Assembly: GCA_900770445.1 (NCBI GenBank) | Contig: CAAGKO010000005.1 | Span: 1-34,153, forward strand | Origin: an uncultured Oribacterium sp. | Lineage (GTDB): Bacteria > Bacillota > Clostridia > Lachnospirales > Lachnospiraceae | DNA: 34,153 nt | Direction of reading: 5' to 3' | Shown: positions 15,459 through 23,913 of the stretch, in pieces | Position numbering within the stretch: the stretch's first letter is position 1 | Layout: each line of letters opens with the position of its first letter | Translations under genes and position numbers: made by a program | Notes under the pieces: generated by a model | The model's database searches: none | Told to the model about the DNA's origin: nothing | Seen by the model: the letters and a program-made list of their open reading frames with translations, nothing else

Positions 15459-17870
15459 ATGACATTAAAGGATCTTGACATCGGCCAGAGTGCCATCGTG
15501 ACGACGGTCGGAGGCGAGGGCGCGCTTCGACAGCATTTCCTGGATATGGGCGTGATTCCGGGGGCGGAGGTGCAGCTCGTGAAGTTTGCACCGATGGGCG
15601 ACCCGATGGAGCTACGGATCCATGACTATCAGCTGACCCTCCGTCTTGCGGATGCGGCGCAGATTCAGGCGCGGCCGATCACGGCGGAGGAGCATAAGGA
15701 GCATCAGCTCTGGAAGAAGGAGCAGCACCCGGCGACGAAGGCAGAGCTCGATGCGGCAGAAGCAGCGAAGGACGGAAAGTTCTTCGACGATGACGAGCAC
15801 CCGGGCTTCGGTGAGGGCGGTCGATTCCATGATAAGGCGAGCGAGCATCCGCTCCCGGAGGATACGAAGCTCAGCTTCGCGCTGGCAGGCAACCAGAACT
15901 GCGGTAAGACAACGCTCTTTAACCAGCTCACGGGCTCGAATCAGCACGTCGGCAATTTCCCTGGTGTCACGGTGGACCGGAAGTCCGGCGCCATCAAGGG
16001 TCATCCGGAAACGGAGGTCACGGACCTGCCGGGCATCTACTCGATGTCGCCATACACGAGCGAGGAGATCGTCTCACGTCAGTTTATCCTGAACGACCGA
16101 CCGAAAGGCATCATCAATATCGTCGATGCCACCAACATTGAACGAAACCTCTACCTCACGATGCAGCTGATCGAGCTGGACATCCCGATGGTGGTCGCCC
16201 TCAATATGATGGACGAGCTGCAGGGCAACGGCGGCTCCGTCGACATCAACCGCATGGAGCGTCACCTCGGCGTACCGGTCGTGCCGATTTCGGCGGCGAA
16301 AAATGAAGGCGTCGATGAGCTGGTGGCTCATGCGCTGCACGTCGCGCGCTACCAGGAGAAGCCGCAGCGGCTCGACTTCTGTGCGGAGAACGACCACGGC
16401 GGCGCGGTTCACCGCTGCGTCCATGGCATCATGCACCTGATCGAGGATCACGCGGTCGCAGCCGGCATCCCGGTACGATTTGCAGCGACGAAGCTGATCG
16501 AGGGGGATGCACGGGTCGAGGAAGCACTGGCGCTCACGGAGAACGAGAAGGAGATGGTGGAGCACATCATCGTCCAAATGGAGGAGGAGCGTGGGCTCGA
16601 TCGTGCCGCCGCCATCGCGGATATGCGTTTCGACTTCATCGAGCGCATGAGTCGTCGTTGCGTGACGAAGCCACATGAGAGCCGGGAGGCGGTCCGTTCG
16701 GCGAAGATCGATCAGATCCTGACCGGCCGGCACACGGCGATCCCGGCGTTCATCGTCATCATGGGCCTCGTGTTCTACCTGACCTTCAACGTCATCGGTG
16801 CCTTCCTGCAGGATGCGCTCGCGTCGCTGGTGGACCTCCTGACACAGCTCGTCGACCAGCTGCTGACGGCGGCCAATGTCAGCCACGCGCTGCATTCGCT
16901 CATCATCGACGGTATCTTCACCGGCGTGGGTTCGGTGCTCAGCTTCCTGCCGATCGTCGTGACACTGTTCTTCTTCCTGTCCCTCCTCGAGGATACAGGC
17001 TATATGGCGCGCATCGCCTTCGTCATGGATAAGCTGCTTCGCCGTATCGGCCTCTCCGGTCGTTCGATCGTGCCGATGCTGGTGGGCTTCGGCTGTACCG
17101 TGCCCGCGGTCATGTCGTCGCGCACCATGCCGTCGGAGCGGGATCGTAAGATGACCATCATGCTGCCCCCGTTTATGAGCTGCTCGGCGAAGCTGCCGAT
17201 CTACGGCTTCTTCACGGCGGCCTTCTTCCCGGGGAAGGGCGGGCCGATCATGATCGCGCTCTACCTCACCGGTATCCTCGTAGGCATCCTCTTCGCGAAG
17301 ATCAGCCAGCGCTTCACCTTCAAGGGTTCGGCGGTGCCGTTTGTCATGGAGCTTCCGAACTACCGTCTGCCGAGTGCGAAGAACGTACTGCAGCTGCTCT
17401 GGGAGAAGGCGAAGGACTTCCTCACGAAGGCCTTCACGATCATCACCCTCGGCACCATCATCGTCTGGTTCCTGCAGAACTTCGACTTCGGTCTCCATAT
17501 GGTGAGTGACTCCTCGGCCAGCATCCTCGCGGCGATCGCGAGTGCGATCGCACCGATCTTCCGACCGCTCGGCTTCGGTGACTGGCGCATCACGGTATCG
17601 CTGATTTCCGGCTTCCTCGCGAAGGAGAGCGTCGTTTCGACCCTGAACATCCTCTTCGGCGGCATGGATGCGCTCCGTGCGGTTCTGACTCCGCTCGCAG
17701 CCGCAGCCCTTCTCGTGTTCTGCCTGCTCTACACCCCGTGCATCGCCGCCATCACCTCTGTGAAGCGTGAGCTCGGCACCCGCTGGGCCGTCGGCATGGT
17801 GCTCCTCCAGTGCACCATCGCGTACCTCTGCGCCGGCATCGTCGTGCTGATCGGACAGGTTATCCTGTAA
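15459..17870 (+). CDS. feoB: fused FeoA-FeoB ferrous iron transporter
   Basis: FeoB moves Fe2+ across the cytoplasmic membrane with a GTPase domain; FeoA is its small SH3-like partner. In this 803-aa protein residues 1-75 are a complete FeoA domain (LDIGQSAIVTTVGGEGALRQHFLDMGVIPGAEV). A charged linker (about 76-135) follows. The G domain then shows G1 GNQNCGKTTLFN (about 144-155), the switch element GVTVDRKSG, G3 DLPGIYSM and G4 NMMD. The membrane part carries GRSIVPMLVGFGCTVPAVMSSRT and a second gate motif (FLAKESVVSTLNILFGG). The conserved Pro of the usual GNPNCGKT is Gln. GGAGTG precedes the ATG. No separate feoA or feoC gene is nearby. Confidence 0.96.
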   Translation: MTLKDLDIGQSAIVTTVGGEGALRQHFLDMGVIPGAEVQLVKFAPMGDPMELRIHDYQLTLRLADAAQIQARPITAEEHKEHQLWKKEQHPATKAELDAAEAAKDGKFFDDDEHPGFGEGGRFHDKASEHPLPEDTKLSFALAGNQNCGKTTLFNQLTGSNQHVGNFPGVTVDRKSGAIKGHPETEVTDLPGIYSMSPYTSEEIVSRQFILNDRPKGIINIVDATNIERNLYLTMQLIELDIPMVVALNMMDELQGNGGSVDINRMERHLGVPVVPISAAKNEGVDELVAHALHVARYQEKPQRLDFCAENDHGGAVHRCVHGIMHLIEDHAVAAGIPVRFAATKLIEGDARVEEALALTENEKEMVEHIIVQMEEERGLDRAAAIADMRFDFIERMSRRCVTKPHESREAVRSAKIDQILTGRHTAIPAFIVIMGLVFYLTFNVIGAFLQDALASLVDLLTQLVDQLLTAANVSHALHSLIIDGIFTGVGSVLSFLPIVVTLFFFLSLLEDTGYMARIAFVMDKLLRRIGLSGRSIVPMLVGFGCTVPAVMSSRTMPSERDRKMTIMLPPFMSCSAKLPIYGFFTAAFFPGKGGPIMIALYLTGILVGILFAKISQRFTFKGSAVPFVMELPNYRLPSAKNVLQLLWEKAKDFLTKAFTIITLGTIIVWFLQNFDFGLHMVSDSSASILAAIASAIAPIFRPLGFGDWRITVSLISGFLAKESVVSTLNILFGGMDALRAVLTPLAAAALLVFCLLYTPCIAAITSVKRELGTRWAVGMVLLQCTIAYLCAGIVVLIGQVIL

Positions 17871-17877
17871 GTGAAAT

Positions 17878-17915
17878 CGGGATGCCGAGGGGGCTGTCCC
17901 CCATAAACTCCCGGC
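17878..17915. repeat. REP-like hairpin after feoB
   Basis: GGGGG, CTGT, CCCCC form a tight hairpin, followed by ATAAACTCCCGGC. Read in reverse complement it begins AGTTTATGGGG, the same 11 bases that open the repeats at 5007 and 22735, but the core differs. AACTCCCGGC at 17906-17915 recurs at 26083-26092 in front of lon. No T-run follows, so it is better read as a diverged repeat than as a standard terminator. Confidence 0.5.
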
Positions 17916-18024
17916 AATTAAAATAAACTATATTTCACCATGTTTTAATGTCTGCATCTGTCATATGATGTATAATATAGTAGCAATCGTTTTCAAGTAA
18001 GGGACCGGAGGGCATCATAGCGCC

Positions 18025-18423
18025 ATGAAACATCGCTTGGAGGATCTGGGCGCGCTGGCGCTGATCGCACTGTTTTATATCGTGCTGGAGATGCTGTTCG
18101 GTATCGGCTGCCCGTTCAAATTTCTGACGGGCATCTCGGACGCGGGCTGCGGCATGAGCCGTGCCTGGATGGCGGTGCTGCGGGGCGACTTCTCAAGCGC
18201 CTTCTATTTCCATCCGCTGTGGCCGCTTCCACCGCTGGCGCTCGCCCTGTGGATGCTGCGGGAGCGTATCCCGAGGGCGTTTTACCAGGGACTTTTCGGA
18301 CTGATGATCGCGGCCTTCCTCCTCGTGTGGATCGCGCGCTTCTTCATCCCGGGCCAGGACATCGTGGTATTCGCGCCATGGAACGGCCTCGCCGGACGGA
18401 TTTTGCGAAAGATATGGATATGA
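18025..18423 (+). CDS. DUF2752 family membrane protein
   Basis: The 132-aa protein has three predicted transmembrane segments and the DUF2752 signature: a cysteine in GIGCPFKFLTGI, then AGCGMSRAWMAVLRGDFSSAFYFHPLWPL. No function is established for the family. A TATAAT at about 17970-17975, preceded by TG, is a candidate promoter, and GGACCGGAGGG supplies a Shine-Dalgarno about 12 nt before the ATG. It is followed after 121 bp by a zinc-ribbon/DUF4234 protein; I recall these two families occurring side by side in Clostridia, which suggests a shared membrane role. Confidence 0.8.
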   Translation: MKHRLEDLGALALIALFYIVLEMLFGIGCPFKFLTGISDAGCGMSRAWMAVLRGDFSSAFYFHPLWPLPPLALALWMLRERIPRAFYQGLFGLMIAAFLLVWIARFFIPGQDIVVFAPWNGLAGRILRKIWI

Positions 18424-18544
18424 AGCCTCGCCGGACGATGGGAGCTATGATGACCTCACCGGACGCCGACCGAAACGACCTCGCCGAGCGATTGCTATGA
18501 CTTATATTTACAGCATTGAAAGACACTCTTTCGGAGGTGATAGT

Positions 18545-20344
18545 ATGTTTTGCACGAATTGTGGACAGAAACTCGAGGATGGCATGAAGTTCTGCCCGAA
18601 CTGTGGTCAGCCGGTGGCACCGGAAACTGCAGACGCGGCCAATGCTTCTGCTCTCAGCACAGAGGCCGCAGCCACGGCCAATGCTTCGGCCCTCGGTGCA
18701 GTTGATGCAGCCGTGGAGACTGTGGAGAGCACCACAGCTGCGAGTGCAGCCCCGGAAGATACGCCGGCAGCAGCCGATGCAGAAGCTTCAGCGGAAGGTG
18801 CGCCGGCAGGTCGGATGGACGAAGCATCCGCAACGCCGGCAGCCGGTTCGGCGAGCGAGATGCCACCAGAAACGCCAGATGGAAACGCATCAGCAGATAC
18901 GCTCGGTAACACAACGGAGCAGTATAAGCGTCGCCTCGAAGAGGGGCGCGCCGCGTCCGGTACCGAGGGGAACAGCTCGGGTGCTGCGCATAGTACACAC
19001 GCCGGTGCCACTGACACACAGTCGAACGGCAGCACTACGCAGTCGCATAGCGGTAGCTCGGATCAGACTCAGCCGAACAGCAGCACCACTCGTCAGCAGA
19101 CGCCACCTCCGGTGAACCATGGCCCGGCTGTAAACGGCATCCCGTCCGAGCCGGACGGCAATGGCACGATCCGCACGGTCGGCCTCATCCTGCTGATTCT
19201 CACGGTGCTGTTCGCCGTGCCGCAGATCTGGACCACCATCGCTTCCTTCTTCCGTATCCTCCAGAATCTGATCAGCTTCAGCTATCACGGCTTCATAAAC
19301 CTCATGTACAGCTTCCTGAACTTCATCCTGAACGTCGTGAAGCTCGCCGGCTATGGCTTCATCGGCGGCGGCATGTACCTCGTCTGGAAGAAGTGGTCCG
19401 ATCGTGACGCCGAGCCGCTCCTCATGACCGTCATCGCCGGTGGTGTCGTGCTCGTGCTTGAGGCCCTGCTCCGTGGCATCCTTTCCGCTCTTTTCCAGCG
19501 CTACTATGCGATCGGAAGCGCCGGCTGGGGCATCGGCTTCGCCATCCTCGCCATCGTGCTGCTCGTCGTGCTGATCACCCAGAAGCAGCTGAATCCATTC
19601 GCCGGCCTCGCTGGAAATTTCGCTGACGGTCTCCGCCGCGACCTGGACCGCGTGACCGACCTCGCGCAGGGAAAGAACACGAGCGCCCGCCCGGACAGCA
19701 GTGCCGCCTATGGCAGCGGCTATGACACAAGCACCTTCGGCGGCAGTGATGCTCCGCAGGCAGCGGGTGCCGGCGCATCGGACGCGAAGCCATATGGCGC
19801 TGCGGGCGACAGCATTGGCGCACAGACCGGTACCGGAGACCACAGCACGGCGGGTGGACCGACCGACGGCGCAGGCCAGACCACCGCGGACGCCGACGGA
19901 AACTTCAACCGCTACTACCAGTCGCAGAGCCAGCCGGGCGGCGGCTACACCGGCCCGCTGAAGACGGATCGAAGCCTCGTGCTCTATATCCTGCTCGGCT
20001 TCCTGACCTGCGGCATCTACCAGCTGTATGTGTTCTACACCATCATGCGCGATGTCAATGTCGCCTGCGATGGTGACGGCAGACATACCCCGGGACTCCT
20101 CGAGTTCATCCTCTTCGGCATCCTGACCTGTGGCATCTACGACCTCTACTGGTTCTACAGTGTCGGTAACCGGCTCGCGGACAACGCACCGCGCTACGGC
20201 CTCCACTTCCAGGAAAACGGCACCACGCTCCTCCTCTGGATGCTCATCGGCTCGCTGCTCTGCTTCATCGGAAGCTATGTCGGCATCTACTTCCTGCTGA
20301 ATAACGTGAACGCCATCTGCAGTGCGTACAACCAGCAGCGGTAA
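18545..20344 (+). CDS. zinc-ribbon and DUF4234 membrane protein with long low-complexity linkers
   Basis: The 599-aa protein starts with a zinc ribbon (C3, C6, C17, C20 in CTNC...CPNC). About residues 25-205 are an Ala/Ser/Thr/Glu-rich, probably disordered stretch. Several transmembrane segments follow (about 210-360), then a second Gly/Ala/Ser-rich linker (about 375-455). The C-terminal DUF4234 domain has twin FLTCGIYQLYVFY and ILTCGIYDLYWFY motifs and three to four membrane segments. ATG 18545 is used because GGAGGTGA lies 5-12 nt upstream; the ORF is open to 18497. A direct repeat with GGCCAATGCTTC lies at 18637-18648 and 18676-18687, encoding tandem ANASAL units. Function unknown; a membrane-anchored scaffold or stress sensor is conceivable. 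Confidence 0.8.
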   Translation: MFCTNCGQKLEDGMKFCPNCGQPVAPETADAANASALSTEAAATANASALGAVDAAVETVESTTAASAAPEDTPAAADAEASAEGAPAGRMDEASATPAAGSASEMPPETPDGNASADTLGNTTEQYKRRLEEGRAASGTEGNSSGAAHSTHAGATDTQSNGSTTQSHSGSSDQTQPNSSTTRQQTPPPVNHGPAVNGIPSEPDGNGTIRTVGLILLILTVLFAVPQIWTTIASFFRILQNLISFSYHGFINLMYSFLNFILNVVKLAGYGFIGGGMYLVWKKWSDRDAEPLLMTVIAGGVVLVLEALLRGILSALFQRYYAIGSAGWGIGFAILAIVLLVVLITQKQLNPFAGLAGNFADGLRRDLDRVTDLAQGKNTSARPDSSAAYGSGYDTSTFGGSDAPQAAGAGASDAKPYGAAGDSIGAQTGTGDHSTAGGPTDGAGQTTADADGNFNRYYQSQSQPGGGYTGPLKTDRSLVLYILLGFLTCGIYQLYVFYTIMRDVNVACDGDGRHTPGLLEFILFGILTCGIYDLYWFYSVGNRLADNAPRYGLHFQENGTTLLLWMLIGSLLCFIGSYVGIYFLLNNVNAICSAYNQQR

Positions 20345-20363
20345 TCAACGCTCGATTTCATCA

Positions 20364-20390
20364 CCCTCCGCCATGTGCGGAGGGATTTTT
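20364..20390 (+). terminator. terminator after the DUF4234 gene
   Basis: CCCTCCGC (20364-20371) pairs with GCGGAGGG (20377-20384), loop CATGT, followed by ATTTTT. Confidence 0.92.
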
Positions 20391-20450
20391 ATGTTCTGCG
20401 CCATTCTGATTTCTTAATTATGGGCGTTCACAGAGTTTTCATGGTTGTCA

Positions 20451-20459
20451 TGGTATAAT
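20451..20459 (+). promoter_or_regulatory. extended -10 promoter of the redox operon
   Basis: TGGTATAAT combines a consensus -10 with the TG extension. No good -35 hexamer is seen at 17 bp, as is common for extended -10 promoters. The miniprotein start codon lies 33 bp downstream. Confidence 0.6.
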
Positions 20460-20492
20460 GGAAAACAGGTTTTTTATGGAAGGGAGTATATA

Positions 20493-20639
20493 ATGTTTAG
20501 AATCAATAAAACGCTGTTGCAGCTCGTGCTGCTCGTCGGCGGCGTCGCGATGCTGAGCTTCGGCGCGCTGCGTGGTGAAGCGGATACCGTTCTCGCGAAA
20601 GCGATTCGATTATGTCTGGAGTGTGTTGGCATTGGATAA
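20493..20639 (+). CDS. CD1871A family CXXC motif miniprotein
   Basis: The 48-aa product has a basic start, one transmembrane helix (about 8-25) and ends in AKAIRLCLECVGIG, with a C41-x-x-C44 pair at the extreme C-terminus. This is the hallmark of the short CD1871A-type proteins of Clostridia, whose biochemical role is unknown. AAGGGAG lies 8-14 nt before the ATG. The open frame extends up to 20445, but that start has no ribosome binding site. It is the first gene of a probable operon with the NapH-like iron-sulfur protein and the thioredoxin-like lipoprotein, so the CXXC pair may take part in electron or thiol transfer (inference). Confidence 0.8.
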   Translation: MFRINKTLLQLVLLVGGVAMLSFGALRGEADTVLAKAIRLCLECVGIG

Positions 20640-21516
20640 GAAAAGTACAAAGTCAAAAATGATCAGCCGTTTCCGCGGCGGTATCCAGGCGATGGCGACC
20701 CTGCTCACGAACCTCCACCTGCCGAACTTCCGGACGGGCCGTATCTATCAGGGGCAGGGCAAGATCGCCTGCGTTCCGGGGCTCAACTGCTATTCCTGCC
20801 CGGCGGCGTCCGGTGCCTGCCCGATCGGTGCCTTCCAGGCCGTGGTCGGCTCGTCGAGCTTCCGCTTCTCCTACTACATCACCGGCTTCCTGATCCTCCT
20901 CGGCGTTCTGCTCGGCCGCTTCATCTGCGGCTTCCTGTGCCCGTTTGGCTGGTTCCAGGAGCTGCTGCACAAGCTCCCGGGGAAGAAGCTCTCCACGAAG
21001 AAGCTGAAGCCGCTCACGTACCTGAAGTACCTCGTGCTGCTCCTCATGGTGGTGCTGCTCCCGGCCTTCGCGGTCGACGAGCTCGGCATGGGCGACCCGT
21101 TTTTCTGCAAGTACCTCTGCCCGCAGGGCGTACTCGAGGGCGCGATCCCGCTCTCGATGGCAAACGCCGGCATACGCTCGGCGTTCGGTCCGCTTTTTCG
21201 CTGGAAGCTGCTCATCCTGATTGTGGTCGTCGTCCTGAGCATCCTCATCTACCGCCCGTTCTGCAAGTGGCTCTGTCCGCTCGGTGCCTTCTACGCACTC
21301 ATGAATCGCGTGTCACTGCTCACGATCGAGGCCAATGCTGAGACCTGTATTTCCTGCGGGAAGTGTGCGAAAGCGTGCGAGATGAATGTCGACATCCTGA
21401 AGTCGCCGAACCACGCGGAGTGCATCCGCTGCGGCAAGTGCATCAGCGCCTGCCCGACCGACGCGCTTCACTTCCGCTATGGCTTCGGGGAACAGAAGTC
21501 TCACCAGCGAAAATAA
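20632..21516 (+). CDS. NapH/RsxB-like membrane 4Fe-4S protein
   Basis: A polytopic membrane protein that probably passes electrons across the membrane. It has PGLNCYSCPAASGACPIG near the start, membrane segments each followed by a CGFLCPFG, CKYLCPQG or CKWLCPLG motif (NapH-type CxxxCP), and a C-terminal domain with two 4Fe-4S motifs: CISCGKCAKAC and CIRCGKCISACP. The start is uncertain. I use TTG 20632, which overlaps the upstream stop codon and gives MDKKSTKSK, a basic N-terminus typical of the family, with GGAG 10 nt before it; ATG 20659 is the alternative. GCCAATGC occurs at 21331-21338 between the last helix and the ferredoxin domain. Its partners are probably the flanking CXXC proteins. 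Confidence 0.85.
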   Translation: MDKKSTKSKMISRFRGGIQAMATLLTNLHLPNFRTGRIYQGQGKIACVPGLNCYSCPAASGACPIGAFQAVVGSSSFRFSYYITGFLILLGVLLGRFICGFLCPFGWFQELLHKLPGKKLSTKKLKPLTYLKYLVLLLMVVLLPAFAVDELGMGDPFFCKYLCPQGVLEGAIPLSMANAGIRSAFGPLFRWKLLILIVVVVLSILIYRPFCKWLCPLGAFYALMNRVSLLTIEANAETCISCGKCAKACEMNVDILKSPNHAECIRCGKCISACPTDALHFRYGFGEQKSHQRK

Positions 21517-21623
21517 ATCATGTAGAATTTCGAGATTCAGCTGATTTGCGAACAGCGATTATGCAGAATTCTGGAACGAGTTGCGCTGTGAAAAATCTGA
21601 ATATAAAAGGAATGGAAATAAGA

Positions 21624-22739
21624 ATGAGAAAATCAAGAATGACGAAAATCGAAACCTTCGCCCTCGCTTTTGCACTGAGTCTGAGTCTTGCAGCGTGTGG
21701 CGGCGCTGCGAATACGAACAGCGCAGCAGTCAGTACAGTGGCTGAGACGACTGCTGCGGCAGGCGCAGAAAGTGCCGGCGGAAGCATTGGCACTGGAAAC
21801 GCAGCGGACCTCACGACGCTGATGGCGGAAGAGCCGGGTGATGCCCACGCGGCGGCCGAGCTCTACCAGGCGCTGATGGCGCAGGAAAACGTGATCCTCG
21901 CCGAGGACAGCGCGCTCTGGGAGAAGGTGTTCCTCTCCATCGACAAGGATCAGCAGAAGCTCGATGAGGGCGCGGATTACGGCGACTACCTCCTGAAGGC
22001 CATCGACGGCGCGAAGGAGCAGTTCTCGGCGGATGAGCTCGCGCGGCTGAACGCGGCAGCGGAGAAGATCAAGAACATCGAGGGGAAGCTCAGCGCACTC
22101 GAGGAGCAGTATCCGGACTGCGCTACCCAGCCGGACGACAGCGCGAGTGCCGGTGCAGCAGGTGACAGCGTAAGTGCCGGTTCTGCTGGCATGACAGGAG
22201 ACGGTGCGAACACCGGGGTTAGTGGCATGACGGGTGGAAGCGCGAACACGGCGGGTGGCAATGCAGGCACCGCAGGTGACAGTGCGGACGCCTTCCCGAG
22301 CTTCGAGGGCCAGGATCTCGACGGCAACCCGGTCGACAGCGCGACGCTTTTCTCGAACAACGCCGTCACCGTCGTCAACTTCTGGTTCACCACATGTAAG
22401 CCTTGCGTCGGCGAGCTGCCGGATCTCGAGGCGCTCCATCAGGAGCTCGCGAAGAAGGGCGGTGCCGTGATCGGCATCAATGCCTTCACCCTCGACAGCA
22501 ACGCGAAGGAAATCGAGGATGCGAAATCGATTCTCGAGCAGCAGGGCGTGAGCTACCCGAACATCTGCTTCGCCTCGGACAGCGATGCCGGCCTCTTCAC
22601 CGCCGGCCTCTACGCCTTCCCGACCACCTACGTCGTCGACCGGAACGGCCGCATCGTCGGCGACCCGATCGTCGGTGCCATCTCCTCCGACGCACAGATG
22701 AAGAAGCTGAACGCCCTCATCGACCAGGCCCTGTCTTAA
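21624..22739 (+). CDS. TlpA/ResA-like thioredoxin lipoprotein
   Basis: An extracytoplasmic thiol-disulfide oxidoreductase anchored by lipid. A signal peptide ends in the lipobox LAAC with Cys25. A low-complexity Ala/Ser/Thr/Gly segment (about 28-60) leads to a helical domain (about 65-165). A Gly/Ser/Ala-rich linker follows (about 170-222), with repeated GMTG-type units. The thioredoxin fold has VVNFWFTTCKPC with C258-x-x-C261, and the cis-proline segment AFPTTYVVDRNG. The start is chosen at ATG 21624; 21612 and 21639 are in-frame alternatives. It follows the NapH-like gene by 107 bp and may receive reducing equivalents from it. The last codons and stop lie inside a dispersed 37-nt repeat. 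Confidence 0.88.
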   Translation: MRKSRMTKIETFALAFALSLSLAACGGAANTNSAAVSTVAETTAAAGAESAGGSIGTGNAADLTTLMAEEPGDAHAAAELYQALMAQENVILAEDSALWEKVFLSIDKDQQKLDEGADYGDYLLKAIDGAKEQFSADELARLNAAAEKIKNIEGKLSALEEQYPDCATQPDDSASAGAAGDSVSAGSAGMTGDGANTGVSGMTGGSANTAGGNAGTAGDSADAFPSFEGQDLDGNPVDSATLFSNNAVTVVNFWFTTCKPCVGELPDLEALHQELAKKGGAVIGINAFTLDSNAKEIEDAKSILEQQGVSYPNICFASDSDAGLFTAGLYAFPTTYVVDRNGRIVGDPIVGAISSDAQMKKLNALIDQALS

Positions 22740-22771
22740 GAATTTCGTAAAGGGGTCAGACCCCATAAACT
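22735..22771 (-). repeat. 37-nt REP-like repeat, copy B
   Basis: Reverse complement of the copy at 5007-5043, 36 of 37 identical. It includes GGGGTCAGACCCC at 22752-22764, and its CTTAAG end supplies the TAA stop codon of the lipoprotein gene. The two copies are in opposite orientation 17.7 kb apart. Confidence 0.88.
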
Positions 22772-22784
22772 GAAGGGATGCAAC

Positions 22785-23768
22785 ATGATTCACATTTTCA
22801 CCGCACTTTATCCGGAGGCGAAGCCGCTGATTCAGGCGCTCAGCCTGAAAAAACGCGCCGTCCAGACGCACTACCAGCAGTTCCTCTCCGAGGAGGGGGA
22901 CCTCAGTCTGACCATCACCGGCGTGGGGCCGCTGCAGGCGGCCGCCGTGACGGCCTCGGTCCTCACGGATTTCGACGCCGGTGCGTCGGATCAGCTCCTC
23001 TCGCTTGGCACCGCAGCTGCGCTGGCGGCCTGCCCGGCATCCATGTATCATGTGAATAAAATCACGGAAGCAGTTACCATGCGGGATTTCTATCCGGATA
23101 TGCTGCTGAACACAGGGCTTCCGGAGGCCTCGCTGATCACCGGCGCGAAGCTATATACGAAGCAGGAATCCGGATATGCGGCAGAGCTCTACGACATGGA
23201 GGCCGCCGCGGTCTACCAGGCGGCGTCGATGTTCCTCGGACCGCATCAGATGAATTTCCTGCGCATCGTGACCGACGATGGGCTGACGCAGGAAGAGATG
23301 GAAACCGGAATGACCGTGCGTACGGTAACAAATGCAGCGTCCGGAACCGAGTCGAAGCCGGCAGTAGGCACGGAAGCGTCCGCCCATCGCTCCCTCGCCG
23401 CGCATGTCACCGCCTGCGTCGAGCAGCAGGTGGATACCATCGTCGCGGTTGTGGATAAGCTCCGTGCGCTGATGGCGGCGGAGGCCGCCGGGCACCAGGT
23501 GCTCACGGAAAACGAGCGGCAGCTGGTGGATAAACTCATCGCCGATGCGCATTTTTCGAAGGTGATGGCGGATGAATGTGTACAGCTCATCCGTTATGCG
23601 GCGCTCAGCGAGCTCGACTGGCAGCAGCCGATCGCGGAACTCTACGCGGAGGGTCTCGTGCCGACCCGCGATAAGCGCGCCGGGAAGATCATCCTGGAGC
23701 GGTATCTCAGGGCGCAGATCCTCGATGATCGCTGTAAAAAAGATCAATTCGCAGGCATGAAATCGTGA
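22785..23768 (+). CDS. nucleosidase/phosphorylase-like protein (MTA/SAH nucleosidase superfamily)
   Basis: Probably cleaves the N-glycosidic bond of a nucleoside such as 5'-methylthioadenosine, S-adenosylhomocysteine or 5'-deoxyadenosine. The N-terminal half is a divergent PNP/UDP fold: MIHIFTALYPEAKPLIQAL, ITGVGPLQAAA, a substrate strand and YDMEAAAVYQAA, which matches the catalytic MEGAA-type motif. FLRIVTDDGL holds the expected Asp. A Ser/Ala/Thr-rich insert (about 180-205) separates it from an extra C-terminal helical region (about 205-327) that standard 230-aa nucleosidases lack. GAAGGGATG precedes the ATG, just after the repeat. The next gene is an SPL-family radical SAM enzyme, which would make 5'-deoxyadenosine; the pairing suggests by-product removal. 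Confidence 0.75.
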   Translation: MIHIFTALYPEAKPLIQALSLKKRAVQTHYQQFLSEEGDLSLTITGVGPLQAAAVTASVLTDFDAGASDQLLSLGTAAALAACPASMYHVNKITEAVTMRDFYPDMLLNTGLPEASLITGAKLYTKQESGYAAELYDMEAAAVYQAASMFLGPHQMNFLRIVTDDGLTQEEMETGMTVRTVTNAASGTESKPAVGTEASAHRSLAAHVTACVEQQVDTIVAVVDKLRALMAAEAAGHQVLTENERQLVDKLIADAHFSKVMADECVQLIRYAALSELDWQQPIAELYAEGLVPTRDKRAGKIILERYLRAQILDDRCKKDQFAGMKS

Positions 23769-23913
23769 AGGACACGTGATCTCAGGATGCATGGATATGC
23801 AGCTGCCGAAATCAAACCGGGCGTGCATAGCTTAGTGCCAGCGACGCAGCGTCGATGCACACCACCGATGTCGTGGTCGCCTGCATTGGCCAGATAAAGA
23901 GAAGGGAAACAGT
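23769..23913. other. structured intergenic region before the radical SAM gene
   Basis: A nested hairpin lies at 23823-23860: GTGCAT/ATGCAC outside and CGACGC/GCGTCG inside. The preceding GAAATCAAACCGGG followed by TAGC six bases later resembles 25862-25885 in the palindromic element near lon, so this may be an old relative. GCATTGGC occurs at 23883-23890. No T-run is seen; nucleosidase and radical SAM genes may still be co-transcribed. Confidence 0.45.
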
